Source: JAYVJH01 sp043777595 (GTDB taxonomy: Bacteria > Bacteroidota > Bacteroidia > Cytophagales > Spirosomataceae). From it: a stretch of DNA of 37,708 nt. Positions 18,016-26,729 of this stretch are shown here, in pieces. The first letter of the stretch is position 1. Each line of letters begins with the position of its first letter. Where the stretch lies: assembly GCA_043777595.1 (NCBI GenBank), contig JAYWHT010000074.1, positions 1 through 37,708 on the forward strand. The letters are read 5' to 3'. A program made the translations under genes and the position numbers. A model generated the notes under the pieces. It worked only from the letters and a program-made list of their open reading frames with translations. It did no database searches and was not told the DNA's origin.

Positions 18016-19485
18016 ATGTTCACCCTTCAAGATATTATCTCTCATGCCAAGGAGTATGGCTTTGTTTTTCCATCGTCTGATATTTATGACGGCCTCCAAG
18101 CTGTGTATGACTACGGACAAAATGGCGTAGAACTCAAAAATAACCTCAAAAATGTATGGTGGAAAGCCATGACCCAACTCAACGACAACGTAGTGGGTAT
18201 CGATGCGGCTATTTTTATGCACCCACTCACCTGGAAAGCCTCTGGCCACGTGGACGGCTTCAACGACCCCATGATTGACAACAAAGATTCTAAAAAACGC
18301 TACCGTGCCGACCAACTCCTCGAAGCCAAAGCCGAAGAGTACGCCGCCGCTGGCCAAACCGATAAAGCCCAGGCTTTACTGAACGAAATGGGCCGACTAC
18401 TTGGCAATGAAGACCTCAATGCTGTGCGTGAACTAATTATTGCCGAGGGTATCATCTGCCCCATCGCCAAAAACAGCAACTGGACAGAGGTACGGCAGTT
18501 TAATTTGATGTTTAGTACCCAAATTGGCTCAGTAGCCGAAGATTCTACCCAAATTTACCTCCGCCCCGAAACAGCACAGGGTATTTTTGTCAATTTTTTG
18601 AATGTCCAAAAATCAGGCCGTATGAAAGTACCTTTTGGTATTGCCCAAATTGGCAAAGCATTTAGAAATGAGATAGTTGCCAAGCAGTTTATTTTTAGAA
18701 TGAGAGAATTTGAACAAATGGAAATGCAGTTTTTTATACGCCCAGGCACACAAAGTGAGTGGTTTAGGACTTGGAAAGAAACCCGCTTGCGTTTTCACAA
18801 AGCCATTGGTTTGCCTGCCGAAAAACTCAAATACCACGTACACGAAAAACTGGCACACTATGCCGATGCCGCCGAAGACATTGAGTATCAGTTTCCGTTT
18901 GGTTTTCGTGAAATCGAGGGTATTCACTCGCGGACAGACTTCGACCTGAAAGCCCACCAAGAATATTCAAAGAAAAAACAACAATATTTTGACAATGACT
19001 TAGACGAAAATGGTAAGCCATTCGGCAATTACGTTCCGTATGTAGTCGAAACGTCTGTTGGGGCTGACCGTTTGTTTTTGGCTACTTTTTGTAATGCTTT
19101 TACGCAAGAAACAGTAGGAGAGGGCGAAACAGAAAAACAAAGAACCGTCTTAAAGTTACACCCTGCCTTGGCACCGTTCAAGGCAGCGATTTTTCCGTTA
19201 GTTAAAAAAGATGGTTTACCCGAAAAAGCGCACGAAATTGAAAAATTGCTCAAAACAGAGTTCCGAGTGTTTTATGAAGAGCGTGATGCCATTGGCAAGC
19301 GTTATACTCGTCAAGATTTGATTGGTACTCCGTTTTGTATCGCTGTCGATTACCAGACTTTAGAAGACAACACCGTAACAATTCGTCACCGAGACTCAAT
19401 GGGGCAAGAACGGGTACACATCGACGAGCTAAAAACCAAAATTGGCTATGCAGTATCTGAGCAGCGGATTTTGGAATTGATATAG
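18016..19485 (+). CDS. glyS: Glycyl-tRNA synthetase, single-chain class II type
   Basis: A 489-residue dimeric-type (alpha2) GlyRS, the single-chain form found in Bacteroidota rather than the GlyQ/GlyS tetramer of proteobacteria. Class II motifs are visible: motif 2 in KAFRNEI...FRMREFEQMEMQFF (about 215-236) and motif 3 in VETSVGADRLFLATF (about 340-355). The LRPETAQGIFVNF segment (about 183-195) is characteristic of this type. The C-terminal anticodon-binding domain includes GTPFCIAVDYQTLEDNTVTI. The enzyme charges tRNA-Gly with glycine and is essential. The gene stands alone, divergent from dnaK, and ends next to a perfect palindrome. The symbol glyQS is sometimes used for this form. Confidence 0.97.
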   Translation: MFTLQDIISHAKEYGFVFPSSDIYDGLQAVYDYGQNGVELKNNLKNVWWKAMTQLNDNVVGIDAAIFMHPLTWKASGHVDGFNDPMIDNKDSKKRYRADQLLEAKAEEYAAAGQTDKAQALLNEMGRLLGNEDLNAVRELIIAEGIICPIAKNSNWTEVRQFNLMFSTQIGSVAEDSTQIYLRPETAQGIFVNFLNVQKSGRMKVPFGIAQIGKAFRNEIVAKQFIFRMREFEQMEMQFFIRPGTQSEWFRTWKETRLRFHKAIGLPAEKLKYHVHEKLAHYADAAEDIEYQFPFGFREIEGIHSRTDFDLKAHQEYSKKKQQYFDNDLDENGKPFGNYVPYVVETSVGADRLFLATFCNAFTQETVGEGETEKQRTVLKLHPALAPFKAAIFPLVKKDGLPEKAHEIEKLLKTEFRVFYEERDAIGKRYTRQDLIGTPFCIAVDYQTLEDNTVTIRHRDSMGQERVHIDELKTKIGYAVSEQRILELI

Positions 19486-19494
19486 AAGTTTACG

Positions 19495-19527
19495 AGGGAA
19501 GCCTTCGCTTTAAGCGAAGGCTTCCCT
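19495..19527. repeat. Perfect 16-bp palindrome after glyS
   Basis: Left arm AGGGAAGCCTTCGCTT (19495-19510) and right arm AAGCGAAGGCTTCCCT (19512-19527) are exact complements about a single T. It lies 9 nt after the glyS stop and shares its core with the hairpin at 9464-9496. It could act as a bidirectional terminator for glyS and the converging Uma2 gene. Confidence 0.75.
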
Positions 19528-19539
19528 AAAATTCAAAAA

Positions 19540-20190
19540 CTACATCAATCGCTTCATAGCTTCCAAGTTAAGCGTTTCGTCAAAAATAGACTGTATAGGT
19601 ATCTGAAAGCCTGTTAGTACAACGCTTTTGATGTTTCCCTCTGTCGATTTTAGCATAAGTTCATATTGGCCATCGGTCAAGCAATATTGCTCAATCGTCT
19701 GTTGGTCGGCATCGACAATCCAATATTCTTGAATTTTGTGGGCTTGGTAGTCTTTAAATTTTACGCCTCTGTCTCGGTCTTTTGTACCGTCCGATAGTAT
19801 TTCTACCACAAAATCTGGTGCAGGAAAAAGCGTTTGCTTGTCTGTAAAAGTATCGGCTTTTTGTTTATCAAAAAAACAAATATCTGGCTCGTAGTCGTTT
19901 CTGGTCAGGGTTATCATTATCTTTTCGATACCTACAAAACCTAATTGATGAATATCCGAATAAACGCTCATTAAACGAGCCAGCAACAACGAAGCAACGT
20001 TATACCGTTTCATTACGGGGGAGTGAACTACGATTTGTCCATTGATAAACTCTACCTTTTCTTGCTCAGTTATGTCATTATAAAACGCCAAGCGTCTTGT
20101 TTTTTCGTCATTCAGTTTTAGCTGAACTTCTTGAATCAAAAAGTAAGCATCTGGTTCTTCGAGTATGTCAGTGATAATGCGGTTACTCAT
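19540..20190 (-). CDS. Uma2-family (DUF820) PD-(D/E)XK protein
   Basis: A 216-residue Uma2 protein, longer and diverged from the one at 10085-10645. Core motifs: EFINGQIVVHSPV (about 48-59), DYEPDICFF (D103), APDFVVEILS (E130) and the basic helix DRGVKFKDYQAHKIQEYWIVD. I chose the ATG at 20190 because the frame upstream reads as low-complexity sequence that includes a TATATTTG promoter-like box. The family adopts the restriction-endonuclease-like fold, but no biological role is established. The gene lies 42 nt downstream of the thioredoxin pair on the same strand. Confidence 0.88.
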   Translation of the reverse strand: MSNRIITDILEEPDAYFLIQEVQLKLNDEKTRRLAFYNDITEQEKVEFINGQIVVHSPVMKRYNVASLLLARLMSVYSDIHQLGFVGIEKIMITLTRNDYEPDICFFDKQKADTFTDKQTLFPAPDFVVEILSDGTKDRDRGVKFKDYQAHKIQEYWIVDADQQTIEQYCLTDGQYELMLKSTEGNIKSVVLTGFQIPIQSIFDETLNLEAMKRLM

Positions 20191-20212
20191 AATTTTATAT
20201 TTTTTGTACGAA

Positions 20213-20220
20213 CAAATATA
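20213..20220 (-). promoter_or_regulatory. Putative -7 box of the Uma2 gene
   Basis: On the minus strand TATATTTG matches TAnnTTTG and lies 22 nt before the ATG at 20190. No properly spaced -33 box is seen. Confidence 0.35.
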
Positions 20221-20232
20221 CAAGAATTATTT

Positions 20233-21633
20233 TTACTTCGTTTTCCGTTCTTCAAAATCAATAAAGGCCTCCAATTGTTCGGCAGGAATACGGCGGCCTA
20301 CTATTTTTTTGTCTTTGTCTAATACATAAATCTGCGGCGTTGTAACGACATCAAACTCATTCTTAAAATCAATTCTAAAACTATAATCATAGACATGAAT
20401 CCAGTTTTGGACACCAAACTCTTGTATGTACTTGCGCCATTGCTCGGGCGAGTGCGCTATGGCTGCCGCATAAATCTGAACGCCTCGGGTTTTGTTTTTG
20501 TCATAAAAAGCCTTCAAGGCTGGTGTGGACTGGCGGCAATGCACACACTCGGGGTCATAAAAAACCACAATAGTATAGTTGGCTTTGACATCGGCCAATG
20601 TGCGAGGTATTTGCAGCGTATCGCTCATGCTGAGGGCTGGCATGGTTTTGCCGACCAATAACGGTTTCATGATTTTTACTTTTTGGGCAATGCTCTTAAT
20701 TGTCAGCGAGTCGGTGATGGGCATGATGCCACCTAAGTAATATTTTTCGGCCAAATGTACAAAAACAGCCTCTGTGCCTACTGTTTTGGGGTTTTCGTAT
20801 TTATTGGTCAAATACCAAATACAGTACGAAATCATGTCTTTGGCTTTGCCAGCACGGGCTTTGTCAATCACAAAATCGGCGGCTTTGGTGAGCGAATCTG
20901 GGGTTTGATAGACCAAATTATCAAAATAGGCATCTAATTTTCGTTGTAAGTGAGGTGTTCTGGTTAGTCGCTCTTCGGCGAAGTCTATATTGTCCCAATA
21001 ATGATTTCGATAATAACTAAAAAGCCATACCGAGTCAGGCTTACCATCTTTGCGATTGGGTGGCACAGGCAGGCTGATGTTTGTTGCAGCCTGATAGATT
21101 TTGGCCGCAAAAGTATTTGAATTGTCTTCAATAAACTGTTTATAATAAGCCGACAACTCACTACGAACATTTGCTATTTTATTGTTTAGCAACATATCCG
21201 TCCTTAGGCGTTGTTGTAGTTGCAGTACTTTGATTTCGGCAGCAGCGTTTCGTAGTTTTTTTTGATAGTTATAATAAACCTCATTTTCTTTTGAGCCATT
21301 GATTTTCATATTCAAAAAATAATCAAGGGTATCGGTTTCGAGCGAAAATGTCTGATTTTTGTCGATAATTATTTCAAACAGTTGCCTTTTTTTTGAGTTT
21401 ACAACCAAATACAACCCTTCTGAAATCGGCATTGTGCCATCAAACACAAAACGCCCGTTGGTGTCGGTCTGGGCGGTATCTTTACTAAAATATTGAGTTG
21501 CACCAAAATAATGCGCCAGTATCAGCCGTTCGTTTTTTAGCCCCTTGATTGTGCCGCTTATGGCTCGGTTTTGAGCCTGCGAAGCGTTAATAGTCAGACA
21601 ATAAACAACAAAAAGTAATTTAAAAAATCGCAT
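20233..21633 (-). CDS. Thioredoxin-fold lipid/periplasmic protein, TlpA/AhpC-like with DUF4369-type N-terminus
   Basis: A 466-residue exported protein. A signal peptide (ends about NASQAQ) is followed by a beta-rich DUF4369-like domain (about 22-130; ISGTIKGLKNERLILAHYFG) and a helical middle (about 130-320). The C-terminal thioredoxin fold carries C363-V-H-C366 in YDPECVHC and the cis-Pro loop in VVTTPQIYVLD. Bacteroidota proteins of this build are periplasmic thiol oxidoreductases, often implicated in cytochrome or disulfide maturation, although the substrate is rarely known. It is the downstream member of a tandem pair with the paralogue at 21638-23065 (4-nt gap), so the two are likely one operon. 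Uma2 follows 42 nt later. Confidence 0.85.
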   Translation of the reverse strand: MRFFKLLFVVYCLTINASQAQNRAISGTIKGLKNERLILAHYFGATQYFSKDTAQTDTNGRFVFDGTMPISEGLYLVVNSKKRQLFEIIIDKNQTFSLETDTLDYFLNMKINGSKENEVYYNYQKKLRNAAAEIKVLQLQQRLRTDMLLNNKIANVRSELSAYYKQFIEDNSNTFAAKIYQAATNISLPVPPNRKDGKPDSVWLFSYYRNHYWDNIDFAEERLTRTPHLQRKLDAYFDNLVYQTPDSLTKAADFVIDKARAGKAKDMISYCIWYLTNKYENPKTVGTEAVFVHLAEKYYLGGIMPITDSLTIKSIAQKVKIMKPLLVGKTMPALSMSDTLQIPRTLADVKANYTIVVFYDPECVHCRQSTPALKAFYDKNKTRGVQIYAAAIAHSPEQWRKYIQEFGVQNWIHVYDYSFRIDFKNEFDVVTTPQIYVLDKDKKIVGRRIPAEQLEAFIDFEERKTK

Positions 21634-21637
21634 GGTT

Positions 21638-23065
21638 TTATTTTGATGTTTTGGCTTCGGTTTTAGTTATTTTTTGCCTTTTATGGACGGTTAGGTATGG
21701 CTCTAAGTCCTCAATACCTAATTTACGGGCTATAATTTTATGGGTTTTGTCAATGACATAAATGGTTGGTGTCGACAGTACGTCATAGTCTTTGTTATAT
21801 TCTATCGACCTCGTAACGCTTCTGCCGTAGCCGTTTACCAAGCCCTCCCATTTATATTCTTTAATAAACTTACGCCAGTCTTCTTCGTTTCCTTCGGTCG
21901 CTATTGTCATCACCGATACACCTTTGTCTTTGTATTTGTCCTGAAAGGCTTTGAGTTTAGGTGCTGATTCTTTGCAGTGGCCGCAAGAAGGCGAATAAAA
22001 AAAGACAACATTGTAGTCGGCTCTAAGGTCATGGATATTGACAAAATTGCCTCTGTCCCACTGTACTCCCAAGTCTGGAATGACTTTGCCAGTCAGTAGG
22101 GGTTTCAATACACTCACTCGGTCTCTGAATGCTTTTTTTGAGGATGTATCGCTCAATGGCAAAATACCCGTTAATATATATTTTTCCGCAATTTGTACAA
22201 ATACGCCCTCTGTGCCTATAATTTTGGCATTTTCGTACTCACGAGTAACAAACATAATGGTAGTAAAAATCATTTCTGTTTGTTTGCCGTCTATGGCTTT
22301 CTTAATCATAAAATTGGCAGATTTCATTATCGAGTCTTCGGTCTGAACGGTCAGGTCTCGTATGTATCTTTCCATTTTTGAGTTCAAGAATGGAGTACGG
22401 ATTAGGCGTTCGTCGGCAAAATTGTAATTGTCCCAAAAATGATTTTTATAATAATTAAAAGCCCATACAGAGTCAGTTTTGCCATTCGGTAATTTTGGGG
22501 CAGTAGGTACTTCGGGTTCGGCGGCAGCCTTAAAAAAAACAGCAACCATGCGGTCTTGGTTGTCTTTCATAAACTTGTCATAATAACCTTTGCGTTTGTC
22601 TTGGACGGCTTTTATTTTTTTGTCTGCATCAGTTGGCTTTGCATCTTGAATTTTCTTGGCATCGGCTTCATAGTTTTTCATAGCTTGCTGAAACTCATAA
22701 AAAAGTTCAGAATCGGGCGAGCCTTTGATTTTTATTGTTCCCAAAACGTCAAGAGTGTCTAAACTAAAACTAAAATTTTGCTCTTTACCAATCAAAAAGC
22801 TGACTCTAACTTTACGGCTGGGCAATATCAATTCATAAATACCTTGCGGTAGAGGCTTAGGGCCTTCTATCACTAACTTGCCATTGGCATCGACGGTGGC
22901 GGTGTCTTTGGCATATAAACTACCCGTGATGTAGTTATTGGCCAAAATACACTCGCCACCCGCCAGCCCCTTGATTTGGCCTTCGATGCGGTACTGGGCG
23001 TAGCTTGTTAAGCAAAAGAGTAAAAGAATAAAAGAATGAAAGAATGAATGTCTAAATATTTTCAT
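21638..23065 (-). CDS. Thioredoxin-fold periplasmic protein, paralogue of the downstream gene
   Basis: A 475-residue protein with the same architecture as its neighbour. A signal peptide (about 1-24), a DUF4369-like domain (YRIEGQIKGLAGGECILANN), a helical linker rich in Lys/Asp (NYEADAKKIQDAKPTDADKK), and a C-terminal thioredoxin domain with C361-G-H-C364 in SPSCGHC and a STPTIYVID cis-Pro loop. I chose the ATG at 23065 because it gives a proper signal peptide; an upstream in-frame start adds a non-signal extension. The signal peptide is encoded by an octanucleotide tandem array (23014-23045), which is unusual. The tandem duplication with clear divergence between copies suggests different substrates. 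Confidence 0.87.
   Translation of the reverse strand: MKIFRHSFFHSFILLLFCLTSYAQYRIEGQIKGLAGGECILANNYITGSLYAKDTATVDANGKLVIEGPKPLPQGIYELILPSRKVRVSFLIGKEQNFSFSLDTLDVLGTIKIKGSPDSELFYEFQQAMKNYEADAKKIQDAKPTDADKKIKAVQDKRKGYYDKFMKDNQDRMVAVFFKAAAEPEVPTAPKLPNGKTDSVWAFNYYKNHFWDNYNFADERLIRTPFLNSKMERYIRDLTVQTEDSIMKSANFMIKKAIDGKQTEMIFTTIMFVTREYENAKIIGTEGVFVQIAEKYILTGILPLSDTSSKKAFRDRVSVLKPLLTGKVIPDLGVQWDRGNFVNIHDLRADYNVVFFYSPSCGHCKESAPKLKAFQDKYKDKGVSVMTIATEGNEEDWRKFIKEYKWEGLVNGYGRSVTRSIEYNKDYDVLSTPTIYVIDKTHKIIARKLGIEDLEPYLTVHKRQKITKTEAKTSK
23014..23045. repeat. Octanucleotide tandem array in a signal-peptide coding region
   Basis: Four 8-nt units on the plus strand: AAAAGAGT, AAAAGAAT, AAAAGAAT, GAAAGAAT. 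They encode the HSFILLLF part of the signal peptide of the gene at 21638-23065. The unit length is not a multiple of three. Confidence 0.7.
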
Positions 23066-23098
23066 TTTCTTTGTAGATTGGTTTTTTAAGATTACTTG

Positions 23099-23106
23099 CA
23101 AAAATA
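23099..23106 (-). promoter_or_regulatory. Putative -7 box of the thioredoxin operon
   Basis: On the minus strand TATTTTTG matches TAnnTTTG, 33 nt before the ATG at 23065. The -33 element is not clear. Confidence 0.35.
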
Positions 23107-23168
23107 ACGCCAAAAAGTTGGTTTTATTCTATTTATTGCCAACGTTTCTACCATTTTACAAATAGCAA

Positions 23169-23939
23169 ATGTTTTATATTCTTTCCAAAACTCTCGACGT
23201 ATTATTTATGCCGCTGCCCCTGATTTTTATGGCTTTGATGTATTGTTTGATAACCAAAAACCGAACCAGAAGCCGTAGAGTGATGCTCATTTCGATGATT
23301 TTTTTATATGTAGCCAGCAATCAAATTGTTGTCAATCAGATTGTTAAGTGGTGGGAAGGTGATTTTGTTAAGCAGTCGGTCATTGTCAAAGACTACGAAG
23401 TTGGAGTGGTACTAACTGGTGGAATGTCGAAGGCCTACGACCCAGCAACCCAGCACGTGTGGGTTGGTAGGGCTTTTGACCGAACAGCGCAGGCTTTTCA
23501 GTTATACAAATCTGGCAAAATAAAAAAAATACTCATCAGCGGCGGGCAGGGTAGTTTTAGAGGTAATATCACGAGCCGAGAAGGGCAAGAAATGGCCGTA
23601 TTTTTGACCAACGCAGGTGTACGAGCCGAGGATATTATTTTGGAAGGAAAATCGCTCAATACACGTGAAAACGCCAAATTTTCGGCACAAATTTTACAAA
23701 ACCAATTTCATACCAAAGACTGTATTCTCATCACTTCGGCTTTTCACTTACCTCGGGCAATGGGTTGTTTCAAAAAAGTAGGTATCAATGCTTTGCCCTT
23801 TCCTGCGCATTTTATGCAAGAAAAAACCGTTTTTTGGTTCGATCAGCTACTCCCTAATGAAGAAGCGTTATTTTATTTTTATGTCGTTTTTCACGAAATG
23901 CTTGGCGTGGTTGTTTACAAAGTGGCTGGGTATATTTAG
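23169..23939 (+). CDS. YdcF/ElyC/SanA-family DUF218 membrane protein
   Basis: A 256-residue protein with two N-terminal transmembrane helices (about 5-25 and 38-56) and a DUF218 domain. Family landmarks: VGVVLTGGMS (about 78-87), KKILISGGQGSF (about 118-129), ILEGKSLNTRENA (about 156-168) and LITSAFHLPRAM (about 186-197). ElyC and SanA relatives influence envelope integrity and peptidoglycan or antigen lipid-carrier metabolism in E. coli; YdcF binds SAM in vitro. The precise role here is unknown. The gene converges with pfkA and their ends overlap by 4 nt, leaving no space for separate terminators. Confidence 0.88.
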   Translation: MFYILSKTLDVLFMPLPLIFMALMYCLITKNRTRSRRVMLISMIFLYVASNQIVVNQIVKWWEGDFVKQSVIVKDYEVGVVLTGGMSKAYDPATQHVWVGRAFDRTAQAFQLYKSGKIKKILISGGQGSFRGNITSREGQEMAVFLTNAGVRAEDIILEGKSLNTRENAKFSAQILQNQFHTKDCILITSAFHLPRAMGCFKKVGINALPFPAHFMQEKTVFWFDQLLPNEEALFYFYVVFHEMLGVVVYKVAGYI

Positions 23940-24910
23940 ACACTCAAAATCTTGACCATTCGTAGCAAATCGTTATTGATGGGTTTGGGTAGTTTGATGG
24001 TATCTATAAAGGGTGTATAAACAATATCGTCGTTGATAATCCCTGCCATGACGTTACTTTTGCCGTTTATTAGCCCCTCAACGGCGGCCAGCCCCAAGCG
24101 GCTTGCCAAGATGCGGTCGGCGGCGGTTGGTGAGCCACCCCGCTGAATATGCCCCAAGGTCGTTACTCTGATGTCTATGTCTATGCCAATTCTTTTTTTG
24201 ATTTTATCGGCCACTACGCTTGCGTGGCCTTCTTCGTCGCCTTCGGCCACAATGACTATTGACGACGATTTTGAGCGGTTCCAGCCTTGTTTGAGCGTTT
24301 CCATGACCTCGGTTATGGGTGTCAGTACTTCGGGTACCATCACAATTTCGGCCCCCCCCGCTATGCCACACTCAACAGCAATATAGCCAGAGTCTCGGCC
24401 CATGACTTCTATAAAAAAAACACGGTCGTGCGAGCCAGCGGTGTCTCTAATTTTATCAATTGCTTCGAGGGCTGTATTGACGGCAGTGTCGTAGCCTATG
24501 GTGTGGTCTGTGCCGTATAGGTCGTTGTCAATCGTGCCAGGTGCGCCAACTGTTGGCACACCAAATTCGTCAAAAAACACCAACGCACCCGTAAATGTAC
24601 CATTGCCACCAATGGCCACAAGTCCCTCAATGCCATGACTTTGTAGTTGGTTGTATGCTTTTTGGCGGCCTTCTTTGGTCATAAATTCTTTGCTTCGAGA
24701 CGACTTTAAGATAGTGCCACCTTGCTGAATGATATTACTGACAGAGTGAGAGTTTAGGGGGTTAATGTCGCCGCTAATCATGCCTGTATAGCCCCGTGTT
24801 ATGCCACAAACCTCGATGCCATAATACACGCACGACCGTACAACGGCACGCACGCAGGCGTTCATGCCGGGCGCATCGCCACCCGATGTAAATACTGCAA
24901 TTTTCTTCAT
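23936..24910 (-). CDS. pfkA: ATP-dependent 6-phosphofructokinase
   Basis: A 324-residue PfkA of the bacterial ATP-dependent type. It begins MKKIAVFTSGGDAPGMNACV (Gly-rich ATP-binding loop). The catalytic GTIDNDLYGTDHTIGYDTA segment contains the TIDND motif, and GGSPTAADRILASRLG is the allosteric/substrate signature. It phosphorylates fructose 6-phosphate in glycolysis. I chose the ATG at 24910 because the codon before it is TTG and the sequence from the ATG matches family N-termini exactly. The gene is monocistronic and overlaps the convergent DUF218 gene by 4 nt. Nothing unusual apart from that overlap. Confidence 0.97.
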   Translation of the reverse strand: MKKIAVFTSGGDAPGMNACVRAVVRSCVYYGIEVCGITRGYTGMISGDINPLNSHSVSNIIQQGGTILKSSRSKEFMTKEGRQKAYNQLQSHGIEGLVAIGGNGTFTGALVFFDEFGVPTVGAPGTIDNDLYGTDHTIGYDTAVNTALEAIDKIRDTAGSHDRVFFIEVMGRDSGYIAVECGIAGGAEIVMVPEVLTPITEVMETLKQGWNRSKSSSIVIVAEGDEEGHASVVADKIKKRIGIDIDIRVTTLGHIQRGGSPTAADRILASRLGLAAVEGLINGKSNVMAGIINDDIVYTPFIDTIKLPKPINNDLLRMVKILSV

Positions 24911-24976
24911 CAATAGGTTTCGTTAAGTTTTGACTAATATTTGAGGTGTAGGTGGAAATATCCTGTTTAGGAACTG

Positions 24977-24984
24977 CAAATTTA
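24977..24984 (-). promoter_or_regulatory. Putative -7 box of pfkA
   Basis: On the minus strand TAAATTTG matches TAnnTTTG, about 67 nt before the pfkA ATG. The -33 region is not recognisable. Confidence 0.3.
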
Positions 24985-25070
24985 TTTCTATTTTGCATTT
25001 AAGAAGCATTTTTTTGATTTTTCTGATATATTTTACCTAAATTTAATTTGCTTTACCTCATCTTTGTACC

Positions 25071-26729
25071 ATGATATACTCCAATAGCCCGACAAATATC
25101 AAAGGCTCGCTATCGCTAATTGTTAGTATTTTAATTGCGTTTATTGTTCTTTTTTACTTCGCTACGCTTGGTTATTTTCAGTATAATTTTCCTTTTTATG
25201 ACGACTATAATGTCGTCTTGAAAACTATTTTAGATTGGAAAAGTAGCGGTACTTTTTCTGAAAAACTCTCACAACTTTTTGCCCAACACAACGAACACCG
25301 CTTAGTCGTAGTACGCTCAATATCACTTTTAGACTATTTTTTAAGGGGTAAAATTGTATTTATAGACCTTATTTGGCTCGGCAATCTGAGTTTGTTAGTT
25401 GTTGGCTGGGTGCTTTATAAAAGTCGTGGGTCGTGGGTCGTGGGTCGTGGGCAAAAAACATCTTCACCATTTTTCACTTTTCACTTTTCACTATTCACTA
25501 CTTCTCTGCTTCTTTTTCAGTTTCAGTCGTGGGACAATCAGTTTTGGGCGATGGCCTCAATTCAAAATTTTGGTATTTATGCCTTCGTTTGTCTTTCTGT
25601 CCATTTTGCAACTCAACAAAAACCATACCATGCTTTACTGTTCGCTACATTGTGCATCGGTACTTCGGGTAGTGGTTTGTTTATTGTTCCTACACTTTTA
25701 TTATTTTATTTTATCCAAAAACAATGGCGTAATCTAACTATTTCGGCTGTCGTTTTGGGTACTTTGTGTTTACTTTATTTTTATCAATATCAATCATCGT
25801 CTCAAAACGGTTCTGTCATCGATCGCTTGCTGCATGGCAACTGGCTCGAAATGGCTATGTTTTTTGGTGCATTTTTGGGCAATAATTTATACCACCCGTC
25901 CCTACCATTTATTGCTCCAATAGTTGGCTGGGTAGGTGCTTGTTGGGTGCTATATTTGTTTTTTAGCAAATACTACAAAGTCAATCCAACGCTATTTTAT
26001 ATTCTTGTTTTTATACTATTAACGGCTATTGCGGCGGCACTCTTGCGGTCGTCTCGTGGCTTGGAGGGTGCGTATCCATCTCGTTATCGTATTACATCGT
26101 CGTTGTTTTTGGCCACCATTTTCTTAACTTCGATGCACGTTTTAGAATCTAAAATCAGGTCTTGGGTCTTGGGTCTTGGGTTAATGGGTAGTTTGGCTTT
26201 GTATGTGCTATCGATTTATGTTTATTTTCCTCGAATCAGAAACAATCAAGAACTACGCATGGCCGATGCTTGGTTTTTTGAGAATGGCTACAACGTAGCT
26301 GGTCATTTTGATAGTGTATTTGCGACCAATATTCTCAAAAAATCTGATGCTATTTTTAAATTACAAACGAATGAGGCCAGCCATTCAATAATCTTTGACA
26401 ACTTCAAGAAAGTTATCAAAAGTAAACCAGATACAAATACAGAATACGGCATAGACTGGATAAACCCTTCAAAGTCGGCCATCAAGGGTTGGGTACGGTT
26501 TTTACGGCCTGTTACGGCTCAAAAAATATATGTTGTCGTCAATGGCACGGTTTATGAAACATTGTTTTTTAAAAGATACGATTTGGTAGCTTCCCAAAAA
26601 TCAGCGGCTTATCAAGATACGGGTTTTTTGGCTATTTTACCCAACACTATTGATATTTCAAAACAAAACTGGTACTTGATAGCCACCAACAACCGTGGCG
26701 AATGGGTGCGGCTTGATAATGTAAAATGA
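25071..26729 (+). CDS. Polytopic membrane protein, GT-C glycosyltransferase-like, with heptanucleotide insertions
   Basis: A 552-residue protein with about ten transmembrane helices and a soluble C-terminal domain (about 420-552). After the first helix comes NFPFYDDYNVVL with D44-D45. An acidic pair in the first periplasmic loop is the hallmark of GT-C glycosyltransferases that use polyprenyl-phosphate sugars, so I suggest that class without certainty. The stretch at about residues 118-143 is encoded by two 4-copy heptanucleotide arrays (25423-25450 and 25471-25498) and reads as simple repeats, SRGSWVVGRG and FFTFHFSLFTTS. It looks inserted relative to the surrounding protein. A third array lies at 26159-26179. 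The frame stays open as sequenced, but a gain or loss of one 7-nt unit would break it. The next GT-C-like gene begins 10 nt after the stop. Confidence 0.65.
   Translation: MIYSNSPTNIKGSLSLIVSILIAFIVLFYFATLGYFQYNFPFYDDYNVVLKTILDWKSSGTFSEKLSQLFAQHNEHRLVVVRSISLLDYFLRGKIVFIDLIWLGNLSLLVVGWVLYKSRGSWVVGRGQKTSSPFFTFHFSLFTTSLLLFQFQSWDNQFWAMASIQNFGIYAFVCLSVHFATQQKPYHALLFATLCIGTSGSGLFIVPTLLLFYFIQKQWRNLTISAVVLGTLCLLYFYQYQSSSQNGSVIDRLLHGNWLEMAMFFGAFLGNNLYHPSLPFIAPIVGWVGACWVLYLFFSKYYKVNPTLFYILVFILLTAIAAALLRSSRGLEGAYPSRYRITSSLFLATIFLTSMHVLESKIRSWVLGLGLMGSLALYVLSIYVYFPRIRNNQELRMADAWFFENGYNVAGHFDSVFATNILKKSDAIFKLQTNEASHSIIFDNFKKVIKSKPDTNTEYGIDWINPSKSAIKGWVRFLRPVTAQKIYVVVNGTVYETLFFKRYDLVASQKSAAYQDTGFLAILPNTIDISKQNWYLIATNNRGEWVRLDNVK
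25423..25450. repeat. Heptanucleotide tandem array, GTCGTGG x4
   Basis: Four exact copies of GTCGTGG (28 nt) inside the GT-C-like gene, at about codons 118-127. Confidence 0.9.
25471..25498. repeat. Heptanucleotide tandem array, TTTTCAC x3 + TATTCAC
   Basis: Three TTTTCAC units and one TATTCAC unit (28 nt), 20 nt after the GTCGTGG array. The unit is related to the TTCACTN units at 27825-27859. Confidence 0.88.
26159..26179. repeat. Heptanucleotide tandem array, GTCTTGG x3
   Basis: Three exact GTCTTGG units (21 nt) in the same gene, one base different from the GTCGTGG units. They encode a stretch rich in W, V, L and G within a transmembrane segment. Confidence 0.88.
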
